A DNA stretch of 7,697 nt from Pleurocapsa sp. MO_226.B13. Lineage in GTDB: Bacteria > Cyanobacteriota > Cyanobacteriia > Cyanobacteriales > Xenococcaceae. Where the stretch lies: positions 1 to 7,697 of the forward strand of contig JASJEI010000446.1 of NCBI GenBank assembly GCA_030064795.1, given 5' to 3'. The notes below the pieces were generated by a model, which did no database searches, had not been told where the DNA came from, and saw only the letters and a program-made list of their open reading frames with translations. The position numbers and the translations under genes are program-made. This document shows, in pieces, positions 5,594 through 7,697 of this stretch; within the stretch, counting starts at the first letter, position 1; every line of letters begins with the position of its first letter.

Positions 5594-5635
5594 AAGGCAT
5601 CATCAATGATGCTTTGTAAATAAATATTAAATTTA
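5594..5635. promoter_or_regulatory. Short hairpin followed by AT-rich tract
   Basis: GCATCAT (5597-5603) and ATGATGC (5606-5612) form a tight hairpin with a 2-nt loop, extendable outward by a G-T and two A-T pairs (5594-5615). It is followed by an almost pure A/T stretch (5617-5634). This may be a weak terminator or promoter area, or an AT-rich unwinding element of a plasmid origin. The sequence alone does not decide. Confidence 0.4.
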
Positions 5636-5648
5636 GTCGATGAGAAAA

Positions 5649-5944
5649 AGGTCGTTACCTGCTAGATCTTGTTTGTTTTCCAAAGAGTTTGCTTATCCTG
5701 TTGTACTCACAACCTCGAAATTCTCAATTGCTACTTGAGAAAACAGCTAACTCCCCATCACATATATATTTGTCATTATGTACGATTTTAGAAAAACTAA
5801 CAAGATCGAAGATTGTTCTGCTTCGATTCGCGCATGTCTCGTCACCAAACCCAGTTCAGGTTTCAGAGACGACTGCGAAGGTAGTTTTTAATCATTAATT
5901 AGCAGGCAACGACCTCAAAAAAATCCAAAAATTTGGGAGTCGTT
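5649..5944 (+). promoter_or_regulatory. Structured rep leader with mutually exclusive stems
   Basis: Nested complementary arms fill this leader. The outer stem pairs AGGTCGTTACCTGCTA (5649-5664) with 5900-5915, 15 of 16 positions. Directly inside, 5665-5680 (GATCTTGTT-T-GTTTTC) pairs with 5791-5807 (GAAAAAC-T-AACAAGATC). Then a nested hairpin: TTCGC (5827-5831) with GCGAA (5875-5879), GTCTC (5836-5840) with GAGAC (5866-5870), and AAACC (5847-5851) with GGTTT (5859-5863). The heptamer GTCGTTA occurs in the outer left arm (5651-5657) and again at 5939-5945, overlapping the ribosome-binding site. AACGAC(C)TC (5908-5916) can therefore pair either with the far upstream arm or with GAGTCGTT (5937-5944), which would hide part of the Shine-Dalgarno. 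This geometry suggests translational control of Rep, for example by a counter-transcript RNA. Function is inferred. Confidence 0.6.
5935..5939 (+). promoter_or_regulatory. Shine-Dalgarno of the replication gene
   Basis: GGGAG lies 7 nt before ATG 5947 and fixes the start. Its last three bases fall in the 3' arm of the possible hairpin 5908-5916/5937-5944. Confidence 0.75.
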
Positions 5945-5946
5945 AA

Positions 5947-7697
5947 ATGAATAACAATAAAGTGATGCGGAATGCGTTACAGTCGAGCGATAGAAAGCAT
6001 CAAAAAGAATGGACAAGATCTGGTGTCGATCCTCAAATAATCAATCTCAACGTAGTCTCGCTAAAAGAAGGGGAAGCATACGAGCGTCTGCTTTATGGGT
6101 TGAACAGAAGCGAACGACGCAATGATGGTAGATTGAGAGATAAATGGCTCAAAAGATATGGTCACCTAGAGTATGGTGGTTGGTGGGTTAGTGGTGTAGA
6201 TGTTCTAACGGAGTCAGATGCGGAATGGGGGCAGTTCAAACCAAACAAAGCTTATCAGGAGCGGGAAAAACCAAAAGGGTTTGGTCTTACCCAAAAGACA
6301 AAAAACAAAACTTTAAAATACGAAGCTCCGCCAAAAGTACCGACAGAAATATTTGCTCTTAAGGTCAATCTTCCGATCTGGTTCCAGATCGCCAACCGTT
6401 ACGATGTAGAACTTCCAGAAGATATTATAGTCACAGATGACGGTAGGGCATTAGGTTTTTGGGCGTGGGTAATAGCCAATCCTAAAATTCCCGTCATCAT
6501 CACCGAGGGAGCCAAAAAAGCCGGGGCTATTTTAACGGCAGGTTATGTAGCGATCGCCCTGCCTGGAATCTATAACGGTTATCGACAAGAAAAAGATGAT
6601 TACGGCAACAAAATCGGACTGCCACATCTAATTCCTCAACTAAAAGCATTCGCTCAAAAAGAGCGAGAAATAATTTTTGGTTTTGATAACGATACCAAAT
6701 CAAAAACTGTCAAGAATGTCAGAACGGCGATCGCCAAGACAGGAAAGCTATTCGCCCTTTTAGGTTGCAGGGTATCGGTTATTAGCTGGGACTATCCTGA
6801 AAAGGGAGTAGACGATCTAATTGCAGCAAGAGGTTTTGATTGCTTTGACGACCTCTATAAATCCCGTATTTCCCTCTCCAAATTCAATCTGGCATCTATA
6901 CTCGATCTAGCCAAATATAACCCGTTAAAAATCAGCCAACGTTATTTAAGTGACAGTCTGTCCCCTCCTGATTATGCTCAAATAATTGCACTGCGATCGC
7001 CAAAAGGAACGGGTAAGACTGAATGGCTAGCTCATATGGTGCAAAGTGCGATCGTTCAAGGTAAGCCAGCATTAGTCATCACCCACCGAATCCAGTTAGC
7101 TAAGGCTTTATGCTCTCGATTTGGCATCGACCATATTGAAGAAATTAGAAATTCTGAAACTGGCGGGATACTCGGCTACGGCTTATGTATCGATTCACTA
7201 CACCCTAATTCAATGGCTCATTTCAATCCCGAAGATTGGAGCGAAGCTGTAGTAATTCTCGATGAAGTAGAACAGGTAATCTGGCATATGCTAGATAGTT
7301 CTACTTGCCAAGACAATCGAATCGCTATCATTGAAAACTTTCAAAGATTGCTCAGAATAGTTATTAGCACGGGGGGCAAAATTTATCTTAGCGATGCTGA
7401 CTTGTCCTGTATTGCCATTGATTATGTTTCTAAACTGGTTGATGTCCCTGTCAATATTTGGGTAGTTGAGAACATTTTTGGCTCGAACCAAAAACGCCAA
7501 TTAGTTAGCTACTCTGGCAGTGACCCCCGCGAGTTGGTTACATCTTTGGTGACAAAAATCACTCGTGGAGAAAAAGTTTTAGTTCATACGACTGGACAAA
7601 AAGCTAGAAGTAGATGGGGATCTATCAATCTCGAATCATACCTCAAACAACAGTTTCCACACCTAAAAATACTGAGGATAGACCGAGATTCAGTATC
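5947..7697 (+). CDS. Plasmid replication protein, CyRepA1/DUF3854-like, TOPRIM plus helicase-type ATPase (3' end outside window)
   Basis: The frame is open from ATG 5947 to the window end (583 full codons), with no stop. Residues about 35-95 carry a segment I associate with this family: EAYERLLYGLNRSERRNDGRL, KRYGHLEYGGWWVSGVD. Residues about 130-295 are TOPRIM-like (DUF3854): IITEGAKKAG with E187, GFDND with D247 and D249, and KGVDDLIAARG with D289/D290, a metal-binding set typical of primases. From about 340 a P-loop ATPase follows: Walker A RSPKGTGKT (350-358), 'VITHRIQLAKAL' as a helicase motif Ia-like segment, and Walker B VVILDEVEQV with D439-E440. The combination suggests a primase-helicase initiator that opens and primes the plasmid origin in the cytoplasm; relatives exceed 900 residues, so perhaps a third or more is missing. 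The upstream repeat-rich region fits an origin or copy-control locus. Three HIP1 sites lie in the gene. The family call is by motif memory, and I am fairly confident of it. Confidence 0.9.
   Translation, partial: MNNNKVMRNALQSSDRKHQKEWTRSGVDPQIINLNVVSLKEGEAYERLLYGLNRSERRNDGRLRDKWLKRYGHLEYGGWWVSGVDVLTESDAEWGQFKPNKAYQEREKPKGFGLTQKTKNKTLKYEAPPKVPTEIFALKVNLPIWFQIANRYDVELPEDIIVTDDGRALGFWAWVIANPKIPVIITEGAKKAGAILTAGYVAIALPGIYNGYRQEKDDYGNKIGLPHLIPQLKAFAQKEREIIFGFDNDTKSKTVKNVRTAIAKTGKLFALLGCRVSVISWDYPEKGVDDLIAARGFDCFDDLYKSRISLSKFNLASILDLAKYNPLKISQRYLSDSLSPPDYAQIIALRSPKGTGKTEWLAHMVQSAIVQGKPALVITHRIQLAKALCSRFGIDHIEEIRNSETGGILGYGLCIDSLHPNSMAHFNPEDWSEAVVILDEVEQVIWHMLDSSTCQDNRIAIIENFQRLLRIVISTGGKIYLSDADLSCIAIDYVSKLVDVPVNIWVVENIFGSNQKRQLVSYSGSDPRELVTSLVTKITRGEKVLVHTTGQKARSRWGSINLESYLKQQFPHLKILRIDRDSV

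Larger units (their letters stand above)
4805..5946. other. Gene-free, repeat-rich control region
   Basis: I find no credible protein gene here. ORFs of 61-69 codons (TTG starts at 4959, 5262 and 5689) have no ribosome-binding site. What the stretch does hold, left to right: TTGATT dyads, HIP1 at 4978, an IS-like motif at 5027, interleaved inverted repeats, the 78-bp duplication, two longer inverted repeats, a tight hairpin with an AT-rich tract, and the structured rep leader. This density next to a rep gene suggests the plasmid origin and copy-control region. No array of short iterons is visible. Confidence 0.5.

Noticed and set aside
5640..5738. 32-codon ATG ORF overlapping the outer left arm, a possible leader peptide
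   Set aside because: Translation here would disrupt the long stem, which is attractive, but no ribosome-binding site precedes ATG 5640.
5778..5891. 37-codon ATG ORF in the rep leader with three cysteines
   Set aside because: It has no ribosome-binding site and coincides with the nested hairpin; nothing marks it as protein-coding.
5689..5898. 69-codon ORF inside the rep leader
   Set aside because: It starts with TTG, has no convincing Shine-Dalgarno and lies entirely within complementary RNA arms that explain the sequence better.
7291..7500. 69-codon minus-strand ORF
   Set aside because: It is antisense to the conserved replication-protein frame and is a shadow.

Overview
The window looks like cyanobacterial plasmid or integrated-plasmid DNA. 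At least seven copies of the HIP1 octamer GCGATCGC are present (263-270, 1483-1490, 2968-2975, 4978-4985, 6550-6557, 6726-6733, 6993-7000), a hallmark of many cyanobacterial genomes. The base composition is AT-rich. The right end encodes most of a cyanobacterial-type plasmid replication protein (CyRepA1/DUF3854-like), and the left end has secreted proteins that resemble type IV secretion or conjugation core-complex subunits. These assignments come from reading translated motifs, without any database search.

Left block (2-2018, + strand): three genes joined by two 4-bp ATGA overlaps. The first (5' end outside the window) and second are tandem paralogs with a fold pattern like the VirB10/TrbI C-terminal domain. 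The third looks like a TraK/VirB9 (TrbG)-type secretory subunit. The two complete products have cleavable signal peptides. Converging on them, with a 44-bp tail-to-tail overlap, is a minus-strand response regulator (1975-2802) with an intact receiver domain and an unrecognised C-terminal half. Divergent from it, after an 81-bp gap, is a 381-residue exported protein with a four-cysteine C-terminal domain (2884-4029), followed by a 47-codon ORF with an excellent Shine-Dalgarno sequence.

Middle block (4173-5946): a repeat- and hairpin-rich stretch with one recognisable coding remnant, an OmpR-type receiver domain (4342-4755). It lacks its DNA-binding domain, has two altered active-site positions, has no ribosome-binding site, and takes its stop codon from an insertion-sequence-like motif. 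The flanks resemble ends of IS200/IS605-family elements without a transposase. Further right are a cluster of TTGATT dyads, an exact-length 78-bp tandem duplication and several inverted repeats, consistent with a plasmid control or origin region.

Right block (5649-7697): a roughly 300-nt leader made of nested inverted repeats leads into the replication-protein gene. One repeat arm can pair either with a distant upstream copy or with the Shine-Dalgarno region of the gene, so the leader looks like a copy-number control switch. The replication gene starts at 5947 and runs off the window. It has a TOPRIM-like half and a Walker A/B ATPase half.

Together this reads as plasmid maintenance (Rep and its control region) next to transfer or secretion genes with local signalling proteins, separated by a zone of insertion-sequence debris.
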